Below, one piece after another: positions 41,054 through 54,400 of a stretch of DNA of 64,000 nucleotides (position 1 is its first letter; each line of letters opens with the position of its first letter). The position numbers were made by a program, and so were the translations under genes. The DNA is from Glandiceps talaboti. Its lineage: Eukaryota > Hemichordata > Enteropneusta > Spengelidae. The DNA is taken from the NCBI RefSeq assembly GCF_964340395.1, contig NC_135566.1:2117501-2181500 (forward strand), in the 5' to 3' direction. A model generated the notes under the pieces. It searched no databases. It saw nothing but the letters and a program-made list of their open reading frames with translations, and was not told the origin of the DNA.

Positions 41054-42644
41054 CTGTATTAACTACCACACTAGTTACAGAATATGTTTTATGTAAATAC
41101 TTGGGTATTGCACAATCAACGGCAAATATGCTTCACATATTGCACTTTGGGGCAAAAGGTGAAAGTTCCGTAATGGTATAGATATTTTATAAATTTAAAG
41201 AAGTTAATCTAAATTGTTCTACTCTTCAGTATGAAGGGATTAATATACACTGAATACTTTCTATTTCGGACACTACATGTACATGTTATCGACACTACAA
41301 ATCGCCACATCTCATCAGATTCCAGTTTGTATACATGTAGTAGATATGAGGACCTTACATTCTCTAATATACCAGTGAGTTTACTATATCTGCAACAGTA
41401 ATGCCACTATACCAATGTTACGGACACTATCTGATAGCCTAAGTCTGAGCCTTTTACGATCGCTCCACCACAGGCAGCATGTTACCGAATATTATCGAGT
41501 AAATTTTGTTTGGTGTCACTGAATATAGTTGTGACCCTAAGGAAAGATTGTTGTCTGAGATGTTTTACTTCTGTATTGAACGTAATTTTAAACATAAATC
41601 AACTACCCACAATTCCATACCTGTCGCTATAACAACCCAAATATGAAAGACTGAGTGAAAGCATTACTCATTACTCATTTGAAATAAACCACCTGTGGAT
41701 TTCGTCACGGTGTGTTTCATATCTTGTCACGGTGTGTTGACGTGCAAAGATAAACAATTGAAAAGGTCGACTTGTTTCGAGTTACGTCGTGGGAATATGA
41801 CTTAAACTATAGTACATAGTATGCAGTAACTAAGTTTGGACATAATAGTGACTATTGGGATTTGAGGTGTGCAGATAGGCCTTACCAGAATATTACAGAA
41901 TACCAAATCATCGCTCGATTTATCCGATTGTGAGAACTGCAGGACGACACACACAAAGATATCAACGCGGGAGAGAAGTAAACACTTGGTACGTATGAGG
42001 TAAATTCCAAATTTTTCTTTCAGTCTTTATTTAGCAAATAAAACTATGTAACCACTAGGAGATCACTGTGCTTGCTGAAACAGAATTGAGAGCTAGAGCT
42101 TTGGCATATCTTGTTGAATGTTATCGAGACTTCACGAAAGTAACATTTCTCCGACAATCAATTCATCAATGTAGGTTAACGCATGTCAGCATAATGCTGC
42201 CTTCATGTCACTATATTTACATATAAACGTGTCCAACTATGTGGTAAATACTACATGTAGTAAGATTCCAAAGACAGAATTTACAGAATCTACGAAAGTT
42301 TTAGATTGCTTAATGTTAATGACACATTGTAAAACAGGTAAATACGATCAATATGTTTTCTATTTGTCCGCTGATAAAAAAAAACGAATTGGTCTGCCAT
42401 GGTTAATAATATGTACTTTGAAATCGGCAGACTATAGCAAGCTGACTTCATATTATAAAACAGACTGGTATACTAGTATGTATAGAACTGTATGGATACA
42501 AGGGCAAATCAAAACAAAGACACCGCTTTACTTTCTATGTATTCCAGTTGAAGTCTTCCCCGTAGCCGCTAGATATCTCTAACAACCTATAGCTACCCAT
42601 GTTATATTTCTTTTTATATCACCAGAACACCGTCCAATAGAGAG
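40668..42644. other. Intergenic region before the CARDB-like gene
   Basis: Contains G-rich homopolymer DNA (40.73-40.86 kb) and a hexamer array at about 40999-41052. Between 42205 and 42582 there is a 125-codon ORF without recognisable homology or coding signature. A donor-like ACTTGGTACGT at about 41986 could end a non-coding first exon of the next gene. Nothing else is supported. Confidence 0.4.
40999..41052 (+). repeat. (ATATAC)n / (ACATAT)n hexamer array
   Basis: Nine or so hexamers alternating ATATAC with two ACACAT variants. Confidence 0.93.
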
Positions 42645-45600
42645 ATGTTTGTCAAAACAAATGTGGCTGTGGTGTTAATATGCCAGTATATTTTATCAAC
42701 GTTAGCGGCAGTTGGTAAGATCTAATAATTTCGATTCGGGTGAAAGCTTTTAAGAAATTAATTCGTTAGAGCTATTTAAATTCTGTACATGTCATTGAAT
42801 ATTATGATGATGTTATTGTTCAACTTAAGTCTGGCTCTATAGGAGTATGCCCACATTCATGGTGGAAAGTGTAATGGCTGATCATATAGCTTGACAAGTA
42901 GTCTCTGACATGTGAAACCACATTGTGTGTAGTGTGTGTTATCTCCATTGATAAATAAATATATTTTCTTAAACCCCAATTGATTGAGCAATGTCATGTT
43001 CTTATATCAGATTTAAAGCTTTATGATTATAAAGTGACGTATCCCGATGTAAAAGATCTCGACTACGTGAGTGGATCACCAACACACGTAACTATAAGCG
43101 TCTCAGTACAGAATGACGGCAACTCGGATCTGAACCAAAACGAAATCAGAAATAATTTCGACCTGAGAGTCTACCTTGCTACAGACGAAAACCTGGTAAG
43201 ATAAATTCTGAACTTGACATTGCCTATACAGGATGTGACGTCACTGGTCCGAGTGACATCATACTGATATTATTCGTGATGATTTTCCATAGAATAAATA
43301 CTTACAAGTGATTAAGCATAAGGCAAAAACCTGGTAAGATAAATTCTGAACTTGACCTTGCCTATACAGGATGTGACGTCACTGGTCCGAGTGACATCAT
43401 ACTGATATTATTCGTGATGATTTTCCATAGAATAAATACTTACATATGTTTAAGCATAAGGCAAAAAAAATAGGTTTGTTTCCGATAACATGACTTCAGA
43501 AAATTAATAGGATAGGCAGGTCGGAATTTCATTTCAGTTGACTTTTAAGGTTAAAATTACTTTGGCCCCATTAAGATAAGATACTCGTCGGTCACAAAAC
43601 TTTGCGAGAGTTTGATGAGATATAAGAGAAGTAAATGAAGATCGACAAAGATGAGGCAAAGGCATGAAGGTGCATACGGAAATATTGTTACCATTTCACC
43701 TTTTTGCAGCAAAAAATGTTTAGGGTCGGCGGCATAAACTAGGATCGGTCAAGTTATCGGAAACTCACTACTTTTTTTTTTCATTTTGCGTAAATACGTA
43801 ATGACGTCATTATTTTGTATTATCACCATCATTGAATAGAATTTTAGCTCCTTGAATAGAGTATTTATGTTAATCCGTTAATTTTCTATGCATTTTTATG
43901 TTTATCCTTAAAAATTATGTATCTCCTCAAAAGTTCATATTTTTCTAAATTTTGATTTGCCTCGGCCATGGACACGTTTTATTACTGTCAACAAACGACA
44001 AACTTACGTAATAGGTCGTTTTCAGACCGCAAACAGTCGCAATTTCACATTTTTTGACCTTTGTGAAGAAATTGAATTTGATGATGTATACTGCCATCTA
44101 CAGTTGGCCTTATATTTATCCCCGTCTTTCTTAGCCTGGCGTAACTTTCACTTCTGACCAGAGCCAGTAATGATCTATGTTCAAATTCAAGCAACAAATA
44201 TTCTCTCTATCATTTGAGACGATTTTTTTGTTTTATATAGATATTTCATTTCGAAAGACTACTGCTAATTGTGAACAATCTGATCCAAAAATTGATATAT
44301 GTTTTTATTTTTTATGAACACTCTTGGCTATTAAAGGGACTCGCCTCGATCGTCTGCTATCACAAGTTGTAGTTTCCCATGTTAGGGTGAATAGCACTGC
44401 CAAATTGTATTGTCAAGTCAGGATGCCATAAACTCTCAGTTTATTGTTATCTTACATGTCGTTTCATTATACAGGGTAATCGACTATCTGTGGACGATTC
44501 GATCATATTGGACGATGATGTGATCAAACAAAGCATGAATATTGGACAAGGTGATACCGTTGAGTTGTCGTTGAATTCTTCAATCACCGTTCCAGTCATC
44601 GAATGTGATCTCTACGCCTACCTCTGCATCGAGATTACAATCTACGACGGAACTAATACTTACCTAGACGGCGATACCATTAATAATTATAACTGTCAAT
44701 CTATAGTGGCCAATACCACGTGTTTGCCAGGTACGAAACAACAAATATATTTTTTGTACACTTTAAATTGTTTTGGTTTTATTATTTCAGTCCTAGGCAA
44801 TAGATTGTGAAAAAAATAAAAGGAAAAATGTATGCCTACCAATGTTCTATTTTTAAATAAAGTATTGTATTTTATGAACACCTGTGTACACAAACATTGT
44901 ACATGTACTTGATACCGAAATGCATAATTCTCTCCGTTCGTCTGATTGTGTGTTCTCAGTCTCTCCCCCACATTTGGTCGTGGTAGCTGTACATGTGAAC
45001 ATTACCTCTCTCTCTCCCTCAGATATGGCCGTGGTAGCTGTGAGCATTACCAACTCCAGTTACATATCATACACTGCCGGTGAGACAAATTGGATTACTT
45101 TCGAAGTCACAGTGGAAAACCAAGGGACTGTGAATATCACAGATGGGGCAGATGTACCCAACTACTACTTCAAATTAACACTTACGGATGATGGCGACTT
45201 TGATAAAGCCACGACATGGACAAACGTAGCAGTCAATTCCTCCAACACAGAGAATGGGGCTCTGAAACAGGAAATAATGGCCGGTGATGTCATCACCGTA
45301 GATAATTTGTTTGCACCGGTGAATATTCACCCTGCAAATTGTGATAGGATCACATGGTTGTGTGCTAGGGTAAGTTTTAGTGACGAATTTTACATGAAGG
45401 AAATGAGAAAGTGTAGATTTTATTTAAGATTATAGTAACAACAGCCCTGTTTACATTTTACTCCTGGTTTCTATCTCACTCAGATATGGTGGTTTTATAA
45501 GATTATGTGTAACATTAAAATCGCGGTTTTTTTTTATTTTTCATCTTTTTTTCTTTTGCGTACAGGTATTTAAGCCACCTGGGGCGGATTTCACTGATGC

Positions 45601-46550
45601 TCTCACAGAGAATAATGATTTCTGTGTGGAGTTAGGGCGAAATGTTGGCCAGACAGTCACCTGTACAGGTAAATAAGACTCAAATTACCCTGTCAGCCTG
45701 GAATTTTAGAATGGGCTTATACATTTGAACAGCTAGTACAGCGCCCTCTACACCATATTGATGAGTAAAATGATGTGGGGATCACCGACTTATCGCTATC
45801 GTATCAATTAAACTTTTACACCAAACACAAACTTGAAAACTCTACCTGAAATTTTCGACTGCACACTGAATTTACTCTTTGTCAACAGATTGGCCCACCA
45901 TTCAGAACACATGACTAAGCTTAGGGACACATGAATCTAATAAGAAGGGGTCGTAGGTGCCTATCGCCCTCCACATCTGTTCAATGATGGTTTTAAGTTT
46001 CAGGTTTAATTTTCAACAAAGTTTAATTCGATACTATGGTTTACCAAGTCAAAAACTAACGGCTGTGTTTACCAGTACAATGTATTTACCTTTGTATCTA
46101 GATTGTTTATGTCGAGTTATTAAATGTTGCTCCATGAAAGACAAGCGTGCTTGTGAGTCATGTGACACAGATACCCTTCTCTATTGGCATACACGATTTA
46201 ATTGATGACACAAATGATCAACAAAAACTGACATAACAGATAACAAAGACAAAAAAACACTATTTTGCAAGACAGATTTTGTTGAAATCTTATAGCTCTC
46301 CTTTTCCATTCTTACAAGCCGTGTTGCCATATACAGAGGCTAGTGGTTTACTAAGATTCCTTCACTAGCTGCTAATGTATGTGTCGCCAGCATCTAGTTC
46401 AATAAATTCTTACGTCATCCATCAGTTTATCATACCCTTACTTTTTCCCCTACAGGTGTTTGTAGTGCGCCCTCAGCGACAGTAATCATCACCACTCTTT
46501 TCATCCATGTTTGGAGCAAGTGGAAATGTTCTCACTCGGACAACATATAA
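42645..46550 (+). CDS. Secreted or surface protein with two CARDB-like beta-sandwich units
   Basis: Spliced CDS, exons 42645-42714, 43011-43195, 44475-44730, 45023-45369, 45566-45668, 46456-46550. All are GT-AG and in phase; about 351 residues. Exon 1 is a signal peptide (MFVKTNVAVVLICQYILSTL). Unit 1 (about 25-168) has THVTISVSVQNDGNSDL and VIECDLYAYLCIEITIY. Unit 2 (about 171-318) has NWITFEVTVENQGTVNIT and NCDRITWLCARVF. Both show the alternating strands, the V-N-x-G turn and the paired C...LC pattern of CARDB/Ig-like extracellular sandwiches. Potential N-glycosylation sites (NTT, NSS, NIT) occur. The C-terminus (APSATVIITTLFIHVW) is weakly hydrophobic; a lipid anchor is possible but not convincing. 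The fold call is by pattern, not a database match; function unknown. Confidence 0.75.
43186..43461 (+). repeat. 138-bp tandem duplication spanning a splice donor
   Basis: AAAACCTGGTAAGATAAATT and the following about 125 bases occur twice, with GTAAG at 43196 and again at 43334, differing at only a few positions. The first copy contains the last codons of CARDB exon 2 and its donor. The second copy carries a complete duplicate donor in the intron. Confidence 0.92.
43473..43769 (-). mobile_element. Inverted-repeat transposon family, copy C (diverged)
   Basis: The left end GGTTTGTTTCCGATAACATG and right end AAGTTATCGGAAACTC form an inverted pair. On the minus strand the right end continues with GATCCTAG and CCGCCGACCCTAAAC, which aligns with the left end of copy A (CTGCCGACCCTAAC). 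The interior does not align well with A and B, so this is either a diverged copy or a related subfamily. It sits in CARDB-like intron 2, directly next to the 138-bp duplication. Confidence 0.65.
44955..45055 (+). repeat. Tandem duplication at a CARDB-gene splice acceptor
   Basis: TCGTGGTAGCTGTACATGTG, then AACATTACC (44978-45006), is a second copy of CCGTGGTAGCTGTGAGCATT, then ACC (45028-45053), the start of exon 4. Each copy is preceded by a CTCAG acceptor-like sequence (44955-44959 and 45018-45022). The downstream acceptor preserves frame with exon 3. Confidence 0.75.
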
Positions 46551-48471
46551 TTCCTTGATTTTGTACAGGCCATTGATTTTCTTCTTCTGGACTAGAGCAT
46601 AGTTTGTATTGGCCATTCCATATGCATTTATAATCAGTTTTTAGTTTAGTGATAGTGCTATGGACAATCCCCTGACATCAACACATAAACACAGTATTTT
46701 TTAAACTCAATGCTATTACTCACGAACAATGGTGTGATTTCTGTAATTCTTCTGTAGCTGTTTTGATTTTTAAAGTGTTACATAATGTCTTCTATGTATA
46801 TAGTTTGTATGGAACTCCCCTGTTTCAATCCCTTACTGTGTCAACACATTTCAAATAAGGAAGTCACTAAACTCTGAGTTTCATAATCAAGATATTTAAT
46901 AGGCTCCTTGAAGACACATATAGTTCATCACTGGTGACTCTTTTAACAAATGAGAACACAGTATTTGAAAAGGAGTAGAATTTGAGTCATTAAGTAACAA
47001 AGAATACCCCCCCCCCCCCCAGTAGTAAGTCTCTGTTGGTAAGGGGTCACTCTCTATGACACACCTCCACCTCATTCCTTAACCTCTACAGGTTATTACA
47101 CAGACACAACTAAAACATTGTGCACAGGAATGAATGTAAAATACTGTCTCTGTTAGAGGTTGTTATACAAATCTAACATCTCAAATGAATATATAAATAT
47201 ACATGATAACTGTCTTTGCTATGATTATTACTTTCATAAACAGTACTGCCAGTACAACAACAACAACAACAACAACAAAAACTCCATGTCATGATGCATA
47301 GTATTAATTCGGGTGTTTTGTATGAGTGATTGCAATATTCTCAACTGTCATACTTTCATGAGCAAAGTGAGTAAAAGTATAGCAGAAAACACCACAAGTA
47401 TACATGCAAACACCCTGTGTACCCATTCTGGCATTCATGCACAATGGCATTCTGTTGTTACTTACTTACCACACAAGTTTATCTGAAACAACTTCATTGT
47501 GTGTTCAAATGATTACTTATACATAAGGGAATGCTCATGCACTCATTTATAAAGTGTTCAGTATTGCACTGGTGTACAAATACGGAAATACCAGACAGAG
47601 AATAATCATATCATATGCATACTTACTAGCTTTTGTTTACATATGAACAGTATACAAAGTTCTCTTTCCTATAATCTCAACTACATGTACTAGTATATGG
47701 CTGCTTAAAAGACATAGACATATAACTGTGGTATTTCAGCTTGTCTAATAACTAAGTATAACTGCTTAGTTTGATGCAACAGCTTCACTCTAATGACATA
47801 GTCAATTATTTACAGTTATTAAATCAAAGTTTTGAATTCTGTACTGGAATCTGACAGTAGAGGTTTCTACATGTACACTCCTACTTGTACAAGAAAATTC
47901 AAATACAGGTTATAGGTAGCTGGGGCCCGGGTTCACATCCAAACAAATATTGACATGTGGGTTCCTGTAGGTACCATTCTACTGGTAAACTTGGTTACAG
48001 ATGGTTGGGTTCAGAGTTCACATTAACCTAACTGAAAATGCGAGTTGCTGTGCATACTACTACTAATTCTATATTCGGTTACAAATGGTTGGGTGTCAGA
48101 GTTCACCATCAACCTATGTGACATGTGGGTTCCTATGCATAGTACATTTGGTTAGGTTCAGAGTTCACTGTCAACATGACTGATGGTGTCCAATGGTGAG
48201 GTGGGTTTATCTGGGTATAATCCTAAATTTGGTTCCACATTAGTTTTTCTTGGTTCACTGTCAATCTGACTGGGATCCAACTCAGTGACACGTGGGTATA
48301 ATCCTGCATACTGATTACACAGTTTCATGGAACTTCAAGGTTCAATGCTGACAAATGGCAAAGTGGGTTCATCTGGGCTCTAGCTACAGACACTACCACG
48401 GTGCATTCAAATGCTTCCAAAGCATGAAGTTGAACTCTTGAAACTTGACAGTATTTGATTTGTTCATTTCA
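46551..48471. other. Convergent 3' region between the CARDB-like gene and VPS33A
   Basis: Both flanking genes end here, so this DNA likely holds both 3' UTRs. Contains a C homopolymer (47007-47020), an AAC array (about 47256-47277), and between about 47925 and 48400 a loose repeat of GGTTGGGTTCAGAGTTCAC-like phrases. No clear AATAAA follows the CARDB stop within a few hundred bases. No coding exon seen. Confidence 0.5.
47925..48400 (+). repeat. Degenerate tandem repeat downstream of VPS33A
   Basis: Phrases like ATGGTTGGGTTCAGAGTTCA, ACATGTGGGTTCCT and CAACCTGACTG recur at roughly 60-80 bp spacing with many substitutions, an old decayed minisatellite within the likely VPS33A 3' UTR. Confidence 0.5.
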
Positions 48472-51400
48472 CTACACAATCTGTACTGGTTTCAATTCTT
48501 CCATGATAGATTTGATGAAAGTTGACCCGTTGATAATCTTTGTTGTGCCAACAATGTAATCACTTGGACCTACCAAATATGAAAAACAAACATGTAGTAA
48601 ATTTAACAAATGGAAATATTTGGTTGTTGGTGGCTGAGTGGTTTAGCTATTTCGGTCGTTGGTGGCTGAATGGTTTAGCTCTCGTGCTTCTTACCACTGC
48701 AATGTACAGTCAGGGTTTGAACCCACCAAGAGTTGGGTTGATTGGGTTTGATGGAAAAATTTCCCAGGTCTGTATTTAAGAAGGGTAATGCTTAGTTTGA
48801 CTCTAACAAACAATGCAGGTTTTCCCCAGATACACCGGTTTCCTACTATAATTTATATACAACACAAATTAATTTGATAGTACATTATAACAGTAAGAGA
48901 TGTTTTTGCTGAAATAATTTTGCACATATAAATCCAGCATAGAAATAAATAGATTGCCAGTAACTAACAAATTGAAATCTCTCAATAAAGACACAATGAG
49001 TCTAACATGGCTATACTGACCATCCTCCTGTTGTGATAGAAATCTCAATGCTGCAATCTCAGCATATGTCACACCACCAAGGAAAAACACTAGAGTGACT
49101 TTTTGATTCTCATTAGAACCTTCTGTATGGGCTGATTCTAGGAAACAAACAATATTTTTATATTGAATAAGTATAAGAATAATAAACAGTCTTTTGCAAT
49201 ATTTTTACTTCATTGTTTCTTCAAGACCTAAATAAATTCTGGGTTATTTTCATTTTTCTACATCTGACATGAAATAGCTGTATTCCTTGCCAGTAATTAA
49301 CTTTGGTTCCTAAATCTTCCACAATTTTACTATACATTTTTTAAAAACTAACTGACCTTTCTATAGTCTTACAAAGATTTCCCATAATTTTTACAGACAA
49401 ATAAAACTTTCTACTCAAAGTCAAACTATTTTTGTGATCAAATCCCAAATTTCTGGCCGACATCTTGTCAAGGTGTACATTCAACAAATCCTACAAAGCT
49501 CTCATATATTTTCACTTACTAAATCCTACAAAGGTCTGCTATATTTTCACTTACTTTTTTTCCTAAGTCCTACAGGGATTTGTTGTATTTCTTCAACTGT
49601 AGGACCTGGTAGAAATCTGAGTACCTCCTCAATACTTCTCCATCCTGGTCTAGCTAGGTACTGTGCTAATCTTACAGTTAATGGTGCATAGCCACTGTAT
49701 ACATAGGATATATCACTGGGATTCTGTGATAAAAAATGGAATATTTATATTTTATTTGAAGGCATTTGTAGTGAAAAGCAATGCAGGATTCAGTTTTAGG
49801 GCATCAAACCTCATCAAGGTCTATCATAGCAACATAGCAACCATATAGTTTGCCTGTTTTGAATTCTCCTAAAACTTAAAGACTTTTCAACTCTTCTTGA
49901 AACAAACAATTAATTATCACACCTGACTCAAACTGAGGTATTGGTGTTTAGGAAAGGCATTTTTTGAGTCTTGTCAGTGGCAATGTATATAAAGAAATCA
50001 AAATGAAGGGATACGCACACTTTGATATGTCCAAACACTGTGTATCATACTATACGATAAATTCCTGCTTGAGAGTAAAGGGTAAACCCAAGATGTGAAT
50101 TAGCAAGGTTTTGTATCCACCATAACAGGTAACTTATATGACTCCTGTATATATGCCAGGTGTCATATTTTGAAAAAAAAAATAAATTGTGCAGTTGTGT
50201 TCCTAAGTACCACAATACTTATTCTTATTCTAAGAACAAAGATTGATATTTTTATCCAAGAGATCGAGGACAGTTAAAATCCTCATAATTTTTCACATCA
50301 CTTCTGGAACACTCAGGTGTAATTCTCCAGGGGTCATAAATGAGTCTACAAAACTCTGCTTACCTGTTCGTTAACATCTTCTACAACTAATCTCAGTGAT
50401 TTTCTAATAGTAGAATAATGTTTTGGTCCTTGTGGTCTCAACAACCCGGCTTTCTCTAAATGATCTAGTGTCACCATGTGCTGGAATCCATATGTCTGGT
50501 CAAAAGAATACACAGAACAACACATGGGTTACTAACTTGTAAATTCTGTCAGACGAGTACCATGGCAGCAATCAAGGTCTCGGCTTACTGAGATAGACAC
50601 AAACTAAAACATCCGTTCATATAGTTGGTTACACAAATATGTGATAGCGGTCCCTCTGTTGTGCAATTCTAATCACCCTGTGATCAAGATGGTGTAAACA
50701 TTGGAAATCCTCAAAATGTATGTGGCAAGATTATATGTAAGTCATCAGAAATGCCACCCCACTGTGAGTATAATTAAACCAATGGTCCATTCAATAGCTT
50801 ATACCAACATGTCACAACAATACTTTTAATTTTTGTCATTCTTAGTATGCCAAAACCTCAATTGCTGCTGTTGACTCTGAAAGATAAACTTAGAATAATG
50901 TGTACAGATTTATGATCATTCAATCAAGAAAATGTGTATACCAATTTGCAGGGCACTCAGTGTGTTAAAAGTTGGAAGTTTGTATATGTACTGGTAGTTT
51001 GTTTTTCAATGTTACTTCCCAGCCAACAACCAGAGAAAATAAATGGCGCCCTCTGTAGGCCAAAATCACATTGTTAGTTATGAATTGTAATGAAAGTTGT
51101 TTTATCGTTTACCTGTATTATTTCTCTTCTGTAGAAATCCAGGATTTTAGGTTTGAGACCATTATTTGTGACAGACTGCATACAAATAAGCCGAATTACC
51201 TAGTATAAGTTAAGAATAGCAACAATATCAGTTAAAATGTAGAATTGCTTGAGCTAAGCACATCCAGGATACATACTACGCTTATATTGCCATGGGCAAC
51301 ATATGGGAACAAGTAACATCTTTAAAACATTAAAACTTGTGCAAGATATTATATCAATATATAATAATAATTACAAAATCCAATATTCATTCCTCATTTT

Positions 51401-54400
51401 ATAAATATTAAATTAATAAAACCATTACATTTCCACTATGTTTTTTTTTTTAATCATGCAGTGCCTTCAGATCGCAAGTTATCTGTCTTCCTCATGTCAT
51501 ATCTGATCCGATAACAAAAATGCTCAAACTGGACAATAATGTACATTCAAATAAGTCTTTTTTGATGGAAACTGTAAAATACCCACTATCCAACCTACCT
51601 TGATAAGTGATTCCTTCTTTGCTATACAGTCTTCTATATAACTGTTAATCTTATCAGTGTCAATACCATTCATAAATTCTGTAGTGTAGGTAAACAATAC
51701 AAAATACAATGTACTGTCTATGATACAAATACCCAAAGAAAGATTGAAAGTGACTACTAATATGTTCAAAGTGTTGAAATATGTTCTACTTCCTGTGTTG
51801 GTACTCTATGTCAGAATATGGAATGAGTTTAAACATACATCTGGGAGGGGTCGTTTCCCCTCCCCCAAGATCTATGTATCAATTTGCAAATTTGAATGGA
51901 TTTGATGTAAGTAATTTTTTCAGCGTGAAATAAAAAAAATGCATAAAAAATTGCCAAACTGTTATTTTCTAGTACTTTATACATTATGAAATGATAATAT
52001 TCATTCTACTCTTTTTGTGAGTACTTCCTAGCAATCACAAGAACTTTTCAGATCTAATACTGTAAGTGATGCTGGCACCAGAATAATATCATCGAGACCT
52101 TTCAAACTGTTTTGGATTCTGATACTTTTTAGACATTGAAAACCAAGGCTTGTTCAGTTCATGAGAGACACAGAAAAGATCAAAATATAAATTACTACAA
52201 TCACTCACCTTGCTGGATTTGTAAAGAATCCATAAAACTCCCAGATTCTACTTCCTCTTTGATCAACTCTGCTATGGATGTATCTATGGCAATCAAAGAG
52301 AGGCATATTACAGAACAGGTCAAAGGTCATTCTTTGAGGTAGGGAGTGACATCAATGTAATAAGGTTTGTTAGTGTTCCAGTCAGTCTAATGTAAAAAAC
52401 ATGTAAACATTGCTATGCCCACAGTTTGAGCAGTCAAGTGTCCACTCTCCAAACTAAGTTCAAAAAGGTAAAATCTTTTACTTTTTATGTTGTTTCAAAT
52501 TAATTCAGAATTAACATAAGATTACTTACGACTTGCTAGTGACAATTTTGCAGCTTGTATGTGGGGTAGCTTGGAAACAAATTGTTTAATTTCACCAACA
52601 GTCTTTGCATCTTTACGTTCCTGTGTAAAAAGAAAGGCATACAGTAAAGGGACTGAAAGTTATAAACAACCTTTGCCATCAAATAGATACACTAGAAACC
52701 AATTTATAAACTGTCAAAGAGCTCAAGTTATATAGAACATTATTATTGTCTGTATGATCAATACATTTCTTGAGCAACCAATCAATTTTTCAAGCAAGGA
52801 CATTGTATTTTATTTCAATACAGTGATCAAAGAGTGTGAAGTGAAGACACTGAAAAGTTTATTAATTTTCTGATTTTGATTGGTAAATGGACAATACACA
52901 GGTATTAACAGATTGAGAAACACATTTCAATTGTTGGTTTACTGAGGTGTGAACTGATGCACAGATCAAAGGACAATTCTTATCGCGATAAATATAAATA
53001 TCCTATGAATTTTATCAAGTCATACTATAGTCATAATTAGGATGTATTTGATTTCAAACTTTTCTTTCTGTTTGTTAGAATTATGAATACAAGATAAAGA
53101 AAGAAGTTGACAAGTCTAACAAATAAAATGCCATCAATGAGATTGATCAATAGCTCATTATATGTATTTCAGAACGGTTAAGTCACTGGATTTGTTATAA
53201 GTTGACGTGAGGTCAATTTTGCTACAAATGACCTGGAGTTTTCTTACTTTAAAGCTGGCCTATATTCACATTATTTATGTGTAGTTTTTCAAGAACAATC
53301 TTATTTTTATACCTGTCATGATACGCTCAAAATTTGACATTTCTTATTTATATGACTAAAGTCAAACTGGATTCTGTCAACAGAATGTTCACCTCTGAAA
53401 ATATGATTGGATAATCTTTAGCATCTGCGTATTTACAGGTCAATTATGTGGACTGGGCATATTTTTATTTTCTCTTATTTTTTTCTGTCATCTTAGAGAA
53501 ATATGAAGACAAAAAAGGCAGTAAAATGTCCTTCTCAGATTTGGTTTGTAACTTTACAAAGTAAATAATCTCTCTAAAAGTGACATGATCTGTCCATACC
53601 TCAAATTGTGCTGATAATAGCTTGGCTTTTTTACTCAATTCTGGACCCACAGCATTGAAATTTTTGTCTCTCAGTACGGAGTATAATTCTTCTGCTGAGT
53701 TGAGGATAAATTTCTTTGGTTCTGTTGGTACATCTACTGGTTCACCTTCCTTCTGTCGTACAAATTTTTCAGGTGGTAACTTGACATTGGCTGGAATAAA
53801 GATACAAAAATGACTTATGTTTGACAATTCACTGAAATCAGTAGATTCCATTTTTTTTTGGAATGGATAAAGTAACAGATTTGCCATTGTGTATTACTAT
53901 TTTAATCATTCCATGACAGTCACAAACCATTAGCGGTCCAAGTGCAACAAACCCGCGGGCTTGCCTGGCGAAAACGGGTGTCATAAAAGTTGTTTGCATC
54001 TCTAAAGCTGTTTGTAGCGTTACTTATAATAGCCTAATAAATTGATAACAACTGATATAAGACGGAGATAAGGTTTGCCTCAATTGCAGTCCATGCAGAC
54101 GGCCGAATAGAGGTTTTACAGCTGTTTACTTGTGTTATGTAAGAGCCCATCATCACATGTGTAAATATTGGTACTCTTTGATAACAAGTCCACTTGCTTG
54201 GCTAATGGCTTGTCCCAGTAATGCACTACAAAGTGTCAACACAATTTAATGTTCAAGATTTACTAGGATATCACTTTGTATGAGTTGGTCAGTATGAACC
54301 TGCCCAGTGACTGAGATATGTCAGGCCACTGTACTACATTCCCCTAACTACCTAGCTTGAATACAAATGTATATCTATTTTAGAGTCAGTCCACTTGTGG

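Noticed and set aside
42205-42582. 125-codon plus-strand ORF upstream of the CARDB-like gene
   Set aside because: No recognisable domain or signal peptide, no splice support, and a composition compatible with chance; kept only as a note in the intergenic entry.
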